Shown: positions 32,082 to 41,395, counted from the stretch's first letter. The stretch is 52,542 nucleotides of DNA from Candidatus Saccharibacteria bacterium UBA4727 (GCA_002404195.1 DHJF01000001.1:1-52542); one strand, 5' to 3'. A program made the numbers and translations. Notes: generated from the letters alone by a model not told the origin.

Positions 32082-33866
32082 CTATCGTGCACTAATTTCA
32101 AAGCTCTTCAGTTTCTTTTCCGCCGCCTTCGTGTCACCCATTTGCAGCTGGAGCAGCTGCGCATAGATACCATCGGTGAGCGCAAGATCGTGTGGCGTGC
32201 CGACCTCGTCAATCGTACCTTTTTTGAGAGTAACAATCATATCGACATGTGCAATCGTGCTTAGTCGGTGCGCAATAATCAGCGTTGTGCGACCTTTCAT
32301 TAAACGATCGAGCGCTTGTTGTACGAGATGTTCGGCGCGGCTATCAAGACTACTCGTCGCTTCATCTAAAATCAGAATCGGTGCATTCTTTAAGATTGCC
32401 CGCGCAATAGCAATGCGCTGTTTTTGACCGCCCGAAAGCTTGATACCGCGCTCACCAATTTCACTGTCGTAACCATTATCAAGTTTTTCAATAAAATCGT
32501 GGGCGTTAGCAGCCTTTGCTGCAGCGACGATGTCTTCGTGGCTCGCCCGAGGGTGAGCGTAGGCAATATTTTCACGAATCGTCCCGCTAAACAGTGCCGG
32601 GTCTTGGAATACTGTGGCGATTTGTTCACGCAGACTACGTTGCGTCACAGTGCTGATATCAACATCGTCAATCGTAATACTACCTGTCTGCGGTTCATAG
32701 AGCCGCATCAAGAGACTAGAGAGTGTTGTCTTACCTTCACCGCTTTCGCCTACCAGCGCCACTTTTTGACCAGGCGCGATTGTAAACGAGATGTTCTTCA
32801 AGAGTGAATTCTTTTTGCTATAACTAAAACCGATATCGCTATACGTCACTGCGCCGTGCGAAACTTTCAAGTTTTCGGCACCTGGTTTATCTTGAATATC
32901 CGGTTGCAGCTCCATTGCCGTCACGTAATCTTTGCTGCCGGTAACTGCTCGTTGGAATTGATCAACGATAAAGCTCATATTAAAGATTGGCACACGCAGC
33001 GCGTTAACAAGGGTAATGAGCAGCACCATTTCCCCGATTGTAAAGTGTTTCTCGACGGTTTGTATAAAAATGTACATAAAAATCGCCAGGAAAACAACAG
33101 CTAGCACCAGTCCACGTGCTACGTCCATGCGATGCCAGTAGTTCGACTGCTCGCGCGTCAGTTCGATGGTTTTATGATAACGGACACGGAAATGACGATG
33201 TTCTAATTTTTCCTGCACGTAACTTTTTACAACTTTGATTTGGGTGACAACTTCAGCAAAGCGTCCACTGGCAATATCAGTCTCGAGGTTTTTGGCATTT
33301 TGTAATTTTTGCCATTTTTTACTCGTAATGGCGGTAAGCCACAAAAATAGTGGGTACATAATCAGGACCAAAAATGCCAGTTGCCAACTATAGAACCAGA
33401 CAATCACCAGCGTAATTACGGTCGTGAGAATCATCTGGAAAAAGTTATTAGCGAACATGTTCAAGAAGTTTGAGACTTCCGTAATCGCCCGGTTAAGTCG
33501 ATTAATAATCGTACCCGACAGTTCGCCGTCGTAATAGCTTTGTGGCAATGCAAGCAGATGTTCATAGTAACGCGTCGATAGCTGCGCTTTTAGTTTTACG
33601 CTCATAATATCGCCCAAATACCCACCGATATTACGAATAACGGTGTTGGCAATATCAAAACCGAATAGCGCCACGGCGAGCCACATCGCCCCTGTCACAT
33701 CGGCCCTGCCACCCTGAATGACCGTCACCATCAAGTTGGTTGCACTACTTAAAATAAAGGGAATCGCGACGCCAGTAAGCGCCACGAACGTCGAAGCGAT
33801 AGTAACGCCAAGATAATATGGCCACAAATGCTTCGCATACTGCAATGTTCGAACGAGAATATACAT
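32082..33866 (-). CDS. ABC exporter (fused permease and ATPase)
   Basis: 594 residues, type IV exporter (MsbA/LmrA-like). Six membrane helices in residues 1-320, then the ATPase: Walker A GESGEGKTT, Q-loop FQDP, signature LSGGQKQR and Walker B ILILDEATSSLD with a downstream His in IAHRLS. It works as a homodimer. Cargo (drug, lipid or peptide) is unknown. ATG 33866 is 8 bases after TATACT; no ribosome site. Confidence 0.95.
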   Translation of the reverse strand: MYILVRTLQYAKHLWPYYLGVTIASTFVALTGVAIPFILSSATNLMVTVIQGGRADVTGAMWLAVALFGFDIANTVIRNIGGYLGDIMSVKLKAQLSTRYYEHLLALPQSYYDGELSGTIINRLNRAITEVSNFLNMFANNFFQMILTTVITLVIVWFYSWQLAFLVLIMYPLFLWLTAITSKKWQKLQNAKNLETDIASGRFAEVVTQIKVVKSYVQEKLEHRHFRVRYHKTIELTREQSNYWHRMDVARGLVLAVVFLAIFMYIFIQTVEKHFTIGEMVLLITLVNALRVPIFNMSFIVDQFQRAVTGSKDYVTAMELQPDIQDKPGAENLKVSHGAVTYSDIGFSYSKKNSLLKNISFTIAPGQKVALVGESGEGKTTLSSLLMRLYEPQTGSITIDDVDISTVTQRSLREQIATVFQDPALFSGTIRENIAYAHPRASHEDIVAAAKAANAHDFIEKLDNGYDSEIGERGIKLSGGQKQRIAIARAILKNAPILILDEATSSLDSRAEHLVQQALDRLMKGRTTLIIAHRLSTIAHVDMIVTLKKGTIDEVGTPHDLALTDGIYAQLLQLQMGDTKAAEKKLKSFEISAR

Positions 33867-33874
33867 CTTTATAC

Positions 33875-33880
33875 AGTATA
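33875..33880 (-). promoter_or_regulatory. -10 box (TATACT) of the ABC exporter gene
   Basis: Ends 8 bases before the ATG; leaderless arrangement. Confidence 0.55.
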
Positions 33881-33912
33881 CACACTTGCCATCTATCCCA
33901 CACCGCTTATCT

Positions 33913-33941
33913 TTGACGAAGAGCTAATAAGCGACTATAAC
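33913..33941 (+). promoter_or_regulatory. Sigma70 promoter of the 255-aa membrane protein gene
   Basis: TTGACG (33913-33918), 17-base spacer, TATAAC (33936-33941). The ~50-base leader holds a GCGG/CCGC hairpin. Confidence 0.65.
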
Positions 33942-33996
33942 TAGGGGTAGGTTTGCGGCAATCACCGCAGGCAGTCACCTCTCCTATAGGATTAAC

Positions 33997-34764
33997 ATGA
34001 AATCACGTACGCGTACGTTTTTCACTACTACAGCTGTGGTTTGTTTTTTGCTCCTGGTAATCTGGGGTAGCCTCAGTGCATCAATTGTCGTCAGGTACAT
34101 CGCGTCGGGCTGTATGATCGTCGTCGTGATGTCATTCGTTGTTCTTGTTTACTACAATACAGTAGTGAAAGAGCAGTCGACACCAGACGCACCTCAGCCC
34201 CCTGCCATCACCGACAGGTTACCTGTGATACCACCCCACCCCGTCCGCCCACCGCGCGTACTAACGTCCGAACCCGATGATCCTGTTTTGTACGACTACC
34301 GTGCAAAGCCCATCCCAGCGATTGGCTACACCGCAGCGGTCGCCTTACTACTAACTGGAGTAATGTATATCGACGCTCAGACTCACACGAGCGGCATGTG
34401 GTATATGTCTACCGGCTTTGGACTTGTTGGTGTCATTTCGTGTTACTGGCAGTGGATAGTCTGGCGCGGTCGACGTCTCGTCATCACAAAAAGCACCAAG
34501 CAGCTTCAGCGTGTTTTGCCATGGCCGTTCGACTCTAGTACGCCCACCATGCCTAACAGGGCGGGTGCAGCGCAAGATGTCACGCAGAAAACTATCGATC
34601 GGCTGTTTGGTACGTGTCGCCTTTTTTCTAATATCAAAGCAGAAGGCGACGAGGTATTCCATAACTTAAAATGGTACCCGCACCCAGACGAGCTACGGCA
34701 TGCTCTTAGAATACCGCCACTGATAAAGAACTCGTGGTGGCTTTTTTCAAAGAGAAATTCCTAG
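33997..34764 (+). CDS. Four-helix membrane protein of unknown function, 255 aa
   Basis: Two pairs of hydrophobic helices (about 10-52 and 106-150) are separated by a proline-rich cytoplasmic linker (residues 62-95), and a soluble C-terminal part of ~100 residues follows. I do not recognise a family. TATAGGATTAAC precedes the ATG, with AGGA as ribosome site, and a good promoter lies upstream. The gene stands alone between a divergent ABC exporter and the convergent ndh-2. Codon use is unremarkable. Confidence 0.65.
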   Translation: MKSRTRTFFTTTAVVCFLLLVIWGSLSASIVVRYIASGCMIVVVMSFVVLVYYNTVVKEQSTPDAPQPPAITDRLPVIPPHPVRPPRVLTSEPDDPVLYDYRAKPIPAIGYTAAVALLLTGVMYIDAQTHTSGMWYMSTGFGLVGVISCYWQWIVWRGRRLVITKSTKQLQRVLPWPFDSSTPTMPNRAGAAQDVTQKTIDRLFGTCRLFSNIKAEGDEVFHNLKWYPHPDELRHALRIPPLIKNSWWLFSKRNS

Positions 34765-34778
34765 CAATGAGGAGGTGA

Positions 34779-34816
34779 TAAAAAACCGTCACATGCGCAG
34801 TAGTGCATGTGACGGT
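34779..34816 (-). terminator. Intrinsic terminator of ndh-2
   Basis: 12-bp stem ACCGTCACATGC (34785-34796) with 34805-34816; followed by T6 on the minus strand. Confidence 0.85.
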
Positions 34817-34836
34817 AACTATCCCAATCAATCTTA

Positions 34837-36000
34837 TTAAATCTTTTGGTTTTTCTCGCGAATCGGATGCCAAACGCCAAGTGTTTGACCAAGCGGCAAA
34901 ATATCCGAATATCCCATAAAGTCAGCAACTTTTCGAATAACCGAACCGATCCAGCCGCTAAGGCGCAGTTTATGCCATTCAAAAACAGCCCAATATTCAC
35001 CGACGGGGACAACCACCGGCGGCATAATTGCCTCGTATGTATTGAGCGTCTGTTTTTTAGCTACGCGCTTAAAATTGGCTGCAATAAACAGGGCGTCATG
35101 CAGGGCCGTCTGCGCTAAACCTGTAAATTTCGTCGCAGCATTATCGCCGATCACATAGAGATCCTTACCGGCCTGCATATACTCGTCAACGACAACGCGA
35201 CCATTCGGCGCGAATTCAAAATGGGCTTCATTGGCTTTATAGAATGGGTGATTCGCTACACCGGATGTCCAAATCACCGTATGGCTCGCTAGTGCTTCAC
35301 CGCTCACCATCACCGCCTCGGCCGTGGCTGATTCAACTTTTTTGTCAGTCTGCACGTTTACACCTAGTTTCTGTAAACGACGAGTGACTGTTGCGCTCGA
35401 CTGTTCGCTCATACGTGGCAGCACTCGTGGTGCAGCCTCGATAAGATCAATTTTAATAGCAGGATTTTTGATATCATACTTCTTACAAAGTCGTCGTAAA
35501 TACGAGCCAAGCGCAGCAGCCAGCTCGACGCCAGTTGGTCCAGCGCCAATCACGACATAGCGTTTATCAAGTTGATGATTCTCAACCACGTCAGCCCGTA
35601 TTCGCTGTGTCAATTTCGCCACTTCGTTTGCTGATTTAATGCCATAGGCGTGCGTATCAAGACCATCAATACCAAAATAGGTCGTCACAGTGCCAAGCGC
35701 TAACACGCAGGTTTCATAGCTGTAAACGACACCAGATTGGCCTTGGAGGGTTTTGGCGGCTGGGTCGAGCGTCGTTACCGTATCAAGTACAACGATCACA
35801 TTCTTTTTGCCTTGGAAAATCTCACTCAGTGGAACCCAGGATGCCAAGTGACTCCGCCCAGTTGCAGCACCGTAAAGAGCTGGGTAGTACTGAAAATCTG
35901 GCTTATCCGTAATCAGCGTAACAGTCGCGTGTGGGTCTTTGGCGCATTCTAGTGCGGTTTTTACACCGCCAAAACCACCGCCGACGATAGTAATATTCAT
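34837..36000 (-). CDS. ndh: Type II NADH:quinone oxidoreductase (NDH-2)
   Basis: 387 residues. FAD site IVGGGFGGVKTA (5-16), second Rossmann NADH site VIGAGPTGVELAAALG (150-165), LALGTVTTYFG and VIGDNAA preceding the quinone-proximal AQTALHDA. The C-terminal ~60 residues contain amphipathic stretches (KLRLSGWIGSVIRKV) that would dock it on the membrane. NDH-2 passes electrons from NADH to quinone without pumping protons. With the cyo genes in this window it would complete an O2-reducing chain. AAAGGACC precedes ATG 36000. An inverted repeat lies ~70 bases upstream. Confidence 0.93.
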   Translation of the reverse strand: MNITIVGGGFGGVKTALECAKDPHATVTLITDKPDFQYYPALYGAATGRSHLASWVPLSEIFQGKKNVIVVLDTVTTLDPAAKTLQGQSGVVYSYETCVLALGTVTTYFGIDGLDTHAYGIKSANEVAKLTQRIRADVVENHQLDKRYVVIGAGPTGVELAAALGSYLRRLCKKYDIKNPAIKIDLIEAAPRVLPRMSEQSSATVTRRLQKLGVNVQTDKKVESATAEAVMVSGEALASHTVIWTSGVANHPFYKANEAHFEFAPNGRVVVDEYMQAGKDLYVIGDNAATKFTGLAQTALHDALFIAANFKRVAKKQTLNTYEAIMPPVVVPVGEYWAVFEWHKLRLSGWIGSVIRKVADFMGYSDILPLGQTLGVWHPIREKNQKI

Positions 36001-36069
36001 GAAATTCGGTCCTTTTTTGTGTTATATTCGATACTTTTTCTATACTGCGTGAAACAGAGCGCATTCTCG

Positions 36070-36097
36070 GTATAGAATAAGCAAGCTGATTCTATAC
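36070..36097. promoter_or_regulatory. Palindrome GTATAGAAT-N10-ATTCTATAC upstream of ndh-2
   Basis: Perfect 9-bp arms spaced by 10 bases (one helical turn between inner edges) in the ndh-2/pheT gap; looks like a dimeric-regulator site. A second short palindrome, CTGTTA/TAACAG, is at 36110-36124. Confidence 0.4.
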
Positions 36098-36126
36098 ACT
36101 CTAACACTGCTGTTATAGTAACAGAA

Positions 36127-38610
36127 CTAGACGATTTTTGCGTCGATTTTTGCGGTTACTTCACTCGCGACACGCGCCACGAAATCAGTCACTTCATCGC
36201 CAGTCAGCGTTCGTTCGGCTGCTGTAAATTTCAGACGGACAGTAATATTCTTGGTCGTTCCATCCGCTGGTTCATAGACATCGACCGGCTCAACTGTTGA
36301 GCTGATGTCAATCGTATCTAAAACATTCCGAGTTACATCGATAATCTGCTGGTAGGTGACGTCATGGGCAACCTGAAAACAAATGTCACGCTCACTACTT
36401 GGGTAGCGGCTCAGCGGCGTGTATGCCGGCGCTTTATGGTTCAGCGCTATCGCAATCGCCTCTGGTAAAAGTTCAAAGCCCGCAGCGTAATTTGGCAGTT
36501 TAAAGCCACGTGCGACTGATTTCTTATATTCTCCAATAACCCCCAACGGCTGGCCGGAAGACACGTCAACAACGCGCGCTGAACGACGAGGCTCAAATGG
36601 TTTCGAGAGTGCTAGGTTGCTATCGCCTAACGGTTTATAGCTTAGTTCCATGCCAAGTAATTGGGCCATGTAGTCAAGGATTCGTTTCGCCTGATAGTAT
36701 GGCGCGCTGGCTTGGTCTTTTTTATTCACCAGTACGAAGCCAAGACGGTGCATCTCAGCCGGAACGCCTTCGACTAACTCGGCCGTTTTACTATGGACTT
36801 TATTCATCTCAAATAAGGCAAATTGATCATAGCCATTTTTGACATTCGAATTTACCAGCCCAAGCAAACTTGGGGTTAGACTTTGTCGGTAATATTGCAG
36901 ATCAGGACTAATACTATTGGTAATACGATATGAATCAGCTGGGTCTTGCCCGACTTTACGCAGGATGTCGCCATGGATAAAGCTATACGTCAACACTTCG
37001 CTCGCACCAGCCCGAACCAACGCTTTACGCATTGCCGTGCGCAGTTCGTCAAAGTCACTTGGGTGTACTGCTGTAAAATCACGGTGCGGTAGTTTCAGCG
37101 TAATGGCATCATATGAGTTAATGCGGCCAATCTCTTCAATCACATCTTCTGCAATATGGATATCCGAACGCCAGTACGGCGCCTGAACCGTGAGTGTATC
37201 GTCACTGGCCGTCGCATCGAACTCAACGTTTCGTAGCGTTTCGCGCATTTGCTCGACTGAATACGTCGTGCCAAGAGTAGCATTTACCTGCGTTGCCGTC
37301 AGTTCAATGACGGGGAGATCCCGCTTGCCTGGGTAACTGTCAGCTACATCGCTCACGCGCGTCGCGCCGGTCCATTCAGCTATCAAGCGCACTGCGTCGG
37401 CTACTACCGGCGCAGTGAGTTCGGCCGGCTGCCCTTTCGTAAAACGGGTAATCGCTTCACTAAAAATACCGTGACGCATCTGAGTAGCACGGAGGCTGTA
37501 GAGGCTGAAGGTGGCGCTTTCGATAATAATATTTTTTGTTGATTCGTCGATTTCCGTATCGGCGCCGCCCATCGCACCGGCCAGGCCAATCGCCGTCTCA
37601 CCCGCAGCAATCACGATGTCTTCCGGCGTCAGCTCAATAGTGCGATCATCAAGCAGTGTCAGCTTTTCACCAACACGACCAGAACGGACATGAATATCAG
37701 CCGCCCCACCACCGACCTTCACTAACTTGTCGTAATCAAAGGCATGAAGTGGCTGACCAGTCAGCATCATAAGATAATTCGTGACATCAACAACCGCATT
37801 AATCGGCCGCACACCCACACGAGCAAGATAGGTCTGAATATAGAGTGGTGTTTTTTTAGTGCCATCAGCACCCGAGAGTACAACCGCCTGATAACGTGCT
37901 GACAATTCAGGATCGTCAATCGTCACTGTCGGCGTCATAATATCACCCTGTTTTTCACCAAAATCTGGCGTCAGTTGTGCTAACCATTCTGGTGTATGGA
38001 ATGGTTTGCCCTGAATCGCCGCTACTTCGCGCGCAAAGCCAATAATACCGAAACAATCAGGTCGGTGTGTCAGCGACTTATTTTCAATATCAAGTAAGTA
38101 ATCATTTAACTCATAGACATCGGCGAACTTCGTACCGGGCGCAGCGTCTGTATCAAGCTCTAAGATACCGTCATGTTCGTCAAACAACGCAAGTTCACGG
38201 GCGCTGGCAATCATGCCGTTGCTCATGGCGCCACGGAGTTTACGTGCGCCTAAAACAAATGGTTCGGCGTCATCAGCCGTCTCTGGCACGATAGACTGTG
38301 GTGGTAGCCAAGCAACCAAAATACCAGCTCGTACATTGGGCGCACCACACACGACTTGCACGTAGCCATTGTCGTCACGTTCAACATTTAGCCAAACGCC
38401 ACCATCGTCTAGTTTCGTAACATTGAGGTGGTCGGAGCCCTCAAGCTCGGCACACTCAACAACCTGCGCGACAAGGACGTCTTGGTATTTTTTGCCAAGA
38501 TCAACCACTGTCTCAATTTCAACGAGACGCGCACCAATAAGCGTTGCGAGTTCATCGATTGACACATCAATGTCGGTGAATTTTTTTAACCAATTTACTG
38601 AAATAATCAT
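36127..38610 (-). CDS. pheT: Phenylalanyl-tRNA synthetase beta subunit
   Basis: 827 residues. N-terminal EMAP-like tRNA-binding domain (about 40-160), B3/B4 editing domain, INAVVDVTNYLMMLTGQPLHAFD near 270, B5 domain, a catalytic-like core and the C-terminal anticodon-binding FDX-ACB domain (PSSERDICFQV...). It pairs with PheS in an alpha2-beta2 enzyme that charges tRNA-Phe. Its ATG overlaps the pheS stop (ATGA), so the two subunits are translationally coupled. Confidence 0.97.
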   Translation of the reverse strand: MIISVNWLKKFTDIDVSIDELATLIGARLVEIETVVDLGKKYQDVLVAQVVECAELEGSDHLNVTKLDDGGVWLNVERDDNGYVQVVCGAPNVRAGILVAWLPPQSIVPETADDAEPFVLGARKLRGAMSNGMIASARELALFDEHDGILELDTDAAPGTKFADVYELNDYLLDIENKSLTHRPDCFGIIGFAREVAAIQGKPFHTPEWLAQLTPDFGEKQGDIMTPTVTIDDPELSARYQAVVLSGADGTKKTPLYIQTYLARVGVRPINAVVDVTNYLMMLTGQPLHAFDYDKLVKVGGGAADIHVRSGRVGEKLTLLDDRTIELTPEDIVIAAGETAIGLAGAMGGADTEIDESTKNIIIESATFSLYSLRATQMRHGIFSEAITRFTKGQPAELTAPVVADAVRLIAEWTGATRVSDVADSYPGKRDLPVIELTATQVNATLGTTYSVEQMRETLRNVEFDATASDDTLTVQAPYWRSDIHIAEDVIEEIGRINSYDAITLKLPHRDFTAVHPSDFDELRTAMRKALVRAGASEVLTYSFIHGDILRKVGQDPADSYRITNSISPDLQYYRQSLTPSLLGLVNSNVKNGYDQFALFEMNKVHSKTAELVEGVPAEMHRLGFVLVNKKDQASAPYYQAKRILDYMAQLLGMELSYKPLGDSNLALSKPFEPRRSARVVDVSSGQPLGVIGEYKKSVARGFKLPNYAAGFELLPEAIAIALNHKAPAYTPLSRYPSSERDICFQVAHDVTYQQIIDVTRNVLDTIDISSTVEPVDVYEPADGTTKNITVRLKFTAAERTLTGDEVTDFVARVASEVTAKIDAKIV

Positions 38611-39614
38611 GCGAACTTCCTCAAAAATGCTAACTTACCTGATTCAAAATGACGCAAATCTTCAATACCGTATTTCAACATGACAAGCCGTTCAATGCCG
38701 CCACCCCACGCGAAACCACGATATTTTTCTGGGTCGATATCAGCCGACCGTAGGACGTTTGGATGAATCATGCCGCAGCCAAGCATCTCGAGCCAGTCAC
38801 CTGGTTTGCCACCAAGCGCTGCTGGTTTTTCGATTGCAAACTCCAGACCCGGTTCGACGAACGGAAAGTAGCCAGGTTGCGTTTTAATCTTCAGTTTTTG
38901 ACCATAATAGGTTTCGAAAAAGCCCTGCAAAGTACCAAGCATTTCACCAAGTGTAGCCGTCTCACTGACATAGACACCTTCACACTGATAAAACGTGTGT
39001 TCATGCGTGGCATCAACATCCTCATTACGAAAAACACGGCCATAGCTAACGGCCGCGATATGACCGCCGGCTTCAAGCTTCGCCTTGCCCGCTTTTAAAA
39101 TACGATTTTGCATCGTGCTGGTGTGGGCTGGCGGAATAAAACCCTCTTCAGTGCGAAAGGTATCGTAGCCGTCACGCGCCGGGTGATTCGCTGGGAAATT
39201 AAGTGCGCCAAACATATGCTCGTCGTCATCAATTTGACGTGATTCAATTGCCTCAAAACCCATGCGGGTAAAAATGTCGATAACGTTTTCAAGCTCACGT
39301 GTCAGTGGATGTTGCGTACCTTGCTCGGTTGGTAAAAGCGCAGGTAACGCACTGTTTACATCCCACGGTGCGGTCACATCAAGGGGCTCGATTGTAGCAT
39401 CTTCAAGTTCATTTTCACGCGCAACAATTGCCGCTTCCAATGTAACTTTTAATTCATTAACTGCCTTGCCATACGCACCGCGCTCACTTGGATCGAGTGT
39501 CGGTAAGACTGTATAAAGTTGTTTTAATTCTGCGGCCTTCAAAATTTCACGCGGCTCATTCGTCGCGCTCACACGGGCAAAAAGTGTTTGGCGTAGATCT
39601 TCAATATTTGTCAT
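38607..39614 (-). CDS. pheS: Phenylalanyl-tRNA synthetase alpha subunit
   Basis: 335 residues. Coiled-coil N terminus (1-90), then class II core: HPLTREL, MGFEAIESRQIDDDEHMFGALN, motif 2 around FRNEDVDATHEHTFYQCEG and motif 3 GGGIERLVMLKYGI. Binds ATP and Phe. A TATACT box ends 11 bases before ATG 39614 without a ribosome site, so the leader is a few bases at most. Confidence 0.97.
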   Translation of the reverse strand: MTNIEDLRQTLFARVSATNEPREILKAAELKQLYTVLPTLDPSERGAYGKAVNELKVTLEAAIVARENELEDATIEPLDVTAPWDVNSALPALLPTEQGTQHPLTRELENVIDIFTRMGFEAIESRQIDDDEHMFGALNFPANHPARDGYDTFRTEEGFIPPAHTSTMQNRILKAGKAKLEAGGHIAAVSYGRVFRNEDVDATHEHTFYQCEGVYVSETATLGEMLGTLQGFFETYYGQKLKIKTQPGYFPFVEPGLEFAIEKPAALGGKPGDWLEMLGCGMIHPNVLRSADIDPEKYRGFAWGGGIERLVMLKYGIEDLRHFESGKLAFLRKFA

Positions 39615-39638
39615 AACTATTTATTAGTATACGACAGT

Positions 39639-39875
39639 TTAGTGCGTCGTCACAATCAAAACAAATATACCAATCACCACCGCAACAACCACGAGAACCC
39701 AGACCCACGCGTGCTTGGTCGTTCCGACCGTCCCTTTGATATAGGCGGAATCACTCACGCCGTCCGGACGCTTGTTATCTTCTTGCGCTCGCTTGCGCGC
39801 TTTTTCTTGAAGTTCACTCGCTAGTCGTTGCTGTAGCTCGGTTCGATTGTCGTCTTGTCGAATAAATAATGCCAT
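39639..39875 (-). CDS. Small tail-anchored membrane protein, 78 aa
   Basis: Residues 1-50 are charged and helical (KARKRAQEDNKRP); residues 55-76 form one C-terminal membrane helix. No family recognised. The TACAAT box 6 bases before ATG 39875 suggests a leaderless start. Similar small tail-anchored proteins are common in CPR genomes. Confidence 0.65.
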   Translation of the reverse strand: MALFIRQDDNRTELQQRLASELQEKARKRAQEDNKRPDGVSDSAYIKGTVGTTKHAWVWVLVVVAVVIGIFVLIVTTH

Positions 39876-39881
39876 ACCATC

Positions 39882-39887
39882 ATTGTA
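39882..39887 (-). promoter_or_regulatory. -10 box (TACAAT) of the small tail-anchored protein gene
   Basis: Ends 6 bases before the ATG; leaderless arrangement. Confidence 0.5.
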
Positions 39888-39956
39888 GCATTCGTTGTAC
39901 CAATCTCACATTTGTCCATCGTTATAGCACTCGTGTTTATTATCAGAAAAATATGC

Positions 39957-39992
39957 TATACTTACGCCATATTTCACTATATATAAGGAGGG
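39957..39992 (+). promoter_or_regulatory. -10 box and strong ribosome site of the MIP gene
   Basis: Extended -10 TGCTATACT (TATACT at 39957-39962) and a consensus ribosome site AAGGAGGG (39985-39992), 6 bases before the ATG: strong expression is expected. Confidence 0.6.
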
Positions 39993-39998
39993 AAATAC

Positions 39999-40838
39999 AT
40001 GGCTACTAAGAAAGCCGCTTCAAACGCAAAGAAATCGACGACCAACAGGTCGGTTGCCAAGAAGCAAAATACAACAAAAGTAACGACCGTCAAAGCCGTA
40101 GAATCACACCCGATTCACCGCGCTGCCAGTACTGGAAATGTCTCCCGACGACTTGGCTTGATGCGCACACCACTTGTTGCTGCATTGATCGCTGAGTTCA
40201 TCGGAACTTTCATTTTCGCAGGCGCAGTTATCGCTAGCTCAGGTCAGCCACTCTATGTATTATTTGCATTAGTTGGTGTTGTTCTCGCGATCGGTACAAT
40301 CTCAGGTGGCTATGCCAACCCTGCGCTTGTTATCGGTGCATGGGTAACACGTCGCATGTCGGGTATGCGTGCAATCGCTTACATCGTTGCCCAAGTTTTG
40401 GGTGCAATGCTTGCGTTGGCTCTGCTTAGCGCATTCGTGCACGCGGTACCACAAGCTACAACTGCCTACAGCAATGCGCCAGCACTGTTCAAGGTCGCGG
40501 CACTTCCTAAGGACCACGAATGGTTCATCTTCTGGAGCGAACTTGTTGGTATGGCAATCTTCGGATTTGCTGCTGCAAGCGCCCTACGTCGTGAGACAAA
40601 GCGCCTGACTGCTGCCCTCACTCTTGGCCTTGGTTTATTCCTTGGTTTGATGGTTGCCGGCTCAGCTGCCGCTTACCTTAGCGCAACGACCGTATTGAAC
40701 CCAGCTGTCGCTGTGGCTCTTCAAGGTATCAACTTCACAAGCATCTGGCCAATCGCCATTTACTTTGTTGGTACGTCTATCGGTGCAGTTATCGGATTTG
40801 TCTTGTTTGACTACCTCCGCGCTGCTGAAAAAAAATAA
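39999..40838 (+). CDS. Aquaporin/glycerol-facilitator (MIP) family channel with basic N-terminal tail
   Basis: 279 residues. An N-terminal Lys/Thr/Ser-rich segment of ~55 residues is followed by six membrane helices. AEFIGTFIFAGA (65-76) is a MIP hallmark, and both half-helix motifs are kept: SGGYANPAL (NPA at 107-109) and LNPAV (NPA at 234-236). The Arg that normally follows the second NPA in the selectivity filter is Val237, so the pore is atypical; transport of glycerol, water or another small neutral solute is not resolved. The strongest ribosome site of the window precedes it. An intrinsic terminator follows. Confidence 0.85.
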   Translation: MATKKAASNAKKSTTNRSVAKKQNTTKVTTVKAVESHPIHRAASTGNVSRRLGLMRTPLVAALIAEFIGTFIFAGAVIASSGQPLYVLFALVGVVLAIGTISGGYANPALVIGAWVTRRMSGMRAIAYIVAQVLGAMLALALLSAFVHAVPQATTAYSNAPALFKVAALPKDHEWFIFWSELVGMAIFGFAAASALRRETKRLTAALTLGLGLFLGLMVAGSAAAYLSATTVLNPAVAVALQGINFTSIWPIAIYFVGTSIGAVIGFVLFDYLRAAEKK

Positions 40839-40862
40839 TCGCTTCGTAGATTATTTCGATTT

Positions 40863-40894
40863 AAAACTCCCCGTCACCACGACGGGGAGTTTTT
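40863..40894 (+). terminator. Intrinsic terminator of the MIP gene
   Basis: 13-bp perfect stem AAAACTCCCCGTC with its complement, 5-base loop, T run; 25 bases after the MIP stop. Confidence 0.9.
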
Positions 40895-40903
40895 GTATAC
40901 AAC

Positions 40904-41375
40904 CGTCATTCTAGACCTGATCCAGAATCCAGTAATTACTTCATCAGCTGAACTTCCTTCATCCTTTCTTCCTGGAAAGAAACAAAGCCCTTGTACTTTT
41001 TGCTTCAAAAGTACCAAAACCGTTTTAATTGAAAAAGACACGTCCTCGCGAACGATTCGACGAAAGTGGCTGGTTGCTTCTCGGGGTCGCTCACAGCCCC
41101 TGGCTCGGCACGAGGAGTGCGCGGCTCATGGCAAAGGGATTCTATTGATGACACTATGTGCTGTAGCTAGCGTGAGCCAGCCCTTCGGACTCTTCTGTCC
41201 GAGTGGAACTTGTCGCGGAGCGAGCCAAACGCCATGGGCGAGCTTATAGCTCCCCATAGAGTGCGCCCGAGAGAAGAACGGGTGCGGAGGGGTGGGTGGT
41301 AAGAAGTGTGGAGATTAAAACAGGGCGCAAGATACTAATCTATCACGACTGAATTCTGGATTGAGTCCAGAATGA
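40904..41375. repeat. Non-coding element bounded by inverted REP-like repeats (MITE-like)
   Basis: The 557-base gap between the MIP gene and rmuC holds a 472-base element. Its ends (40905-40932 and 41348-41375) are inverted copies agreeing at 23 of 28 positions, each itself a hairpin of the GTCATTCTGGA...TCCAGAAT type. Inside are further palindromes: GTACTTTT/AAAAGTAC, CGGAC/GTCCG, and a Glu/Pro-free GC-rich stretch without a convincing reading frame. The layout is like REP/BIME or MITE elements that move by a transposase supplied in trans. No target-site duplication was recognised. An open frame across the left end translates to the ILDLIQNP string typical of such repeats and is not a gene. 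Confidence 0.6.
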
Positions 41376-41395
41376 CATTGCGACAAGCTTATCGT

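Noticed and set aside
40893..41249. 118-residue open frame across the left end of the repeat element
   Set aside because: It begins in the terminator and translates REP-type repeats (VILDLIQNP), a known artefact; no ribosome site or homology.
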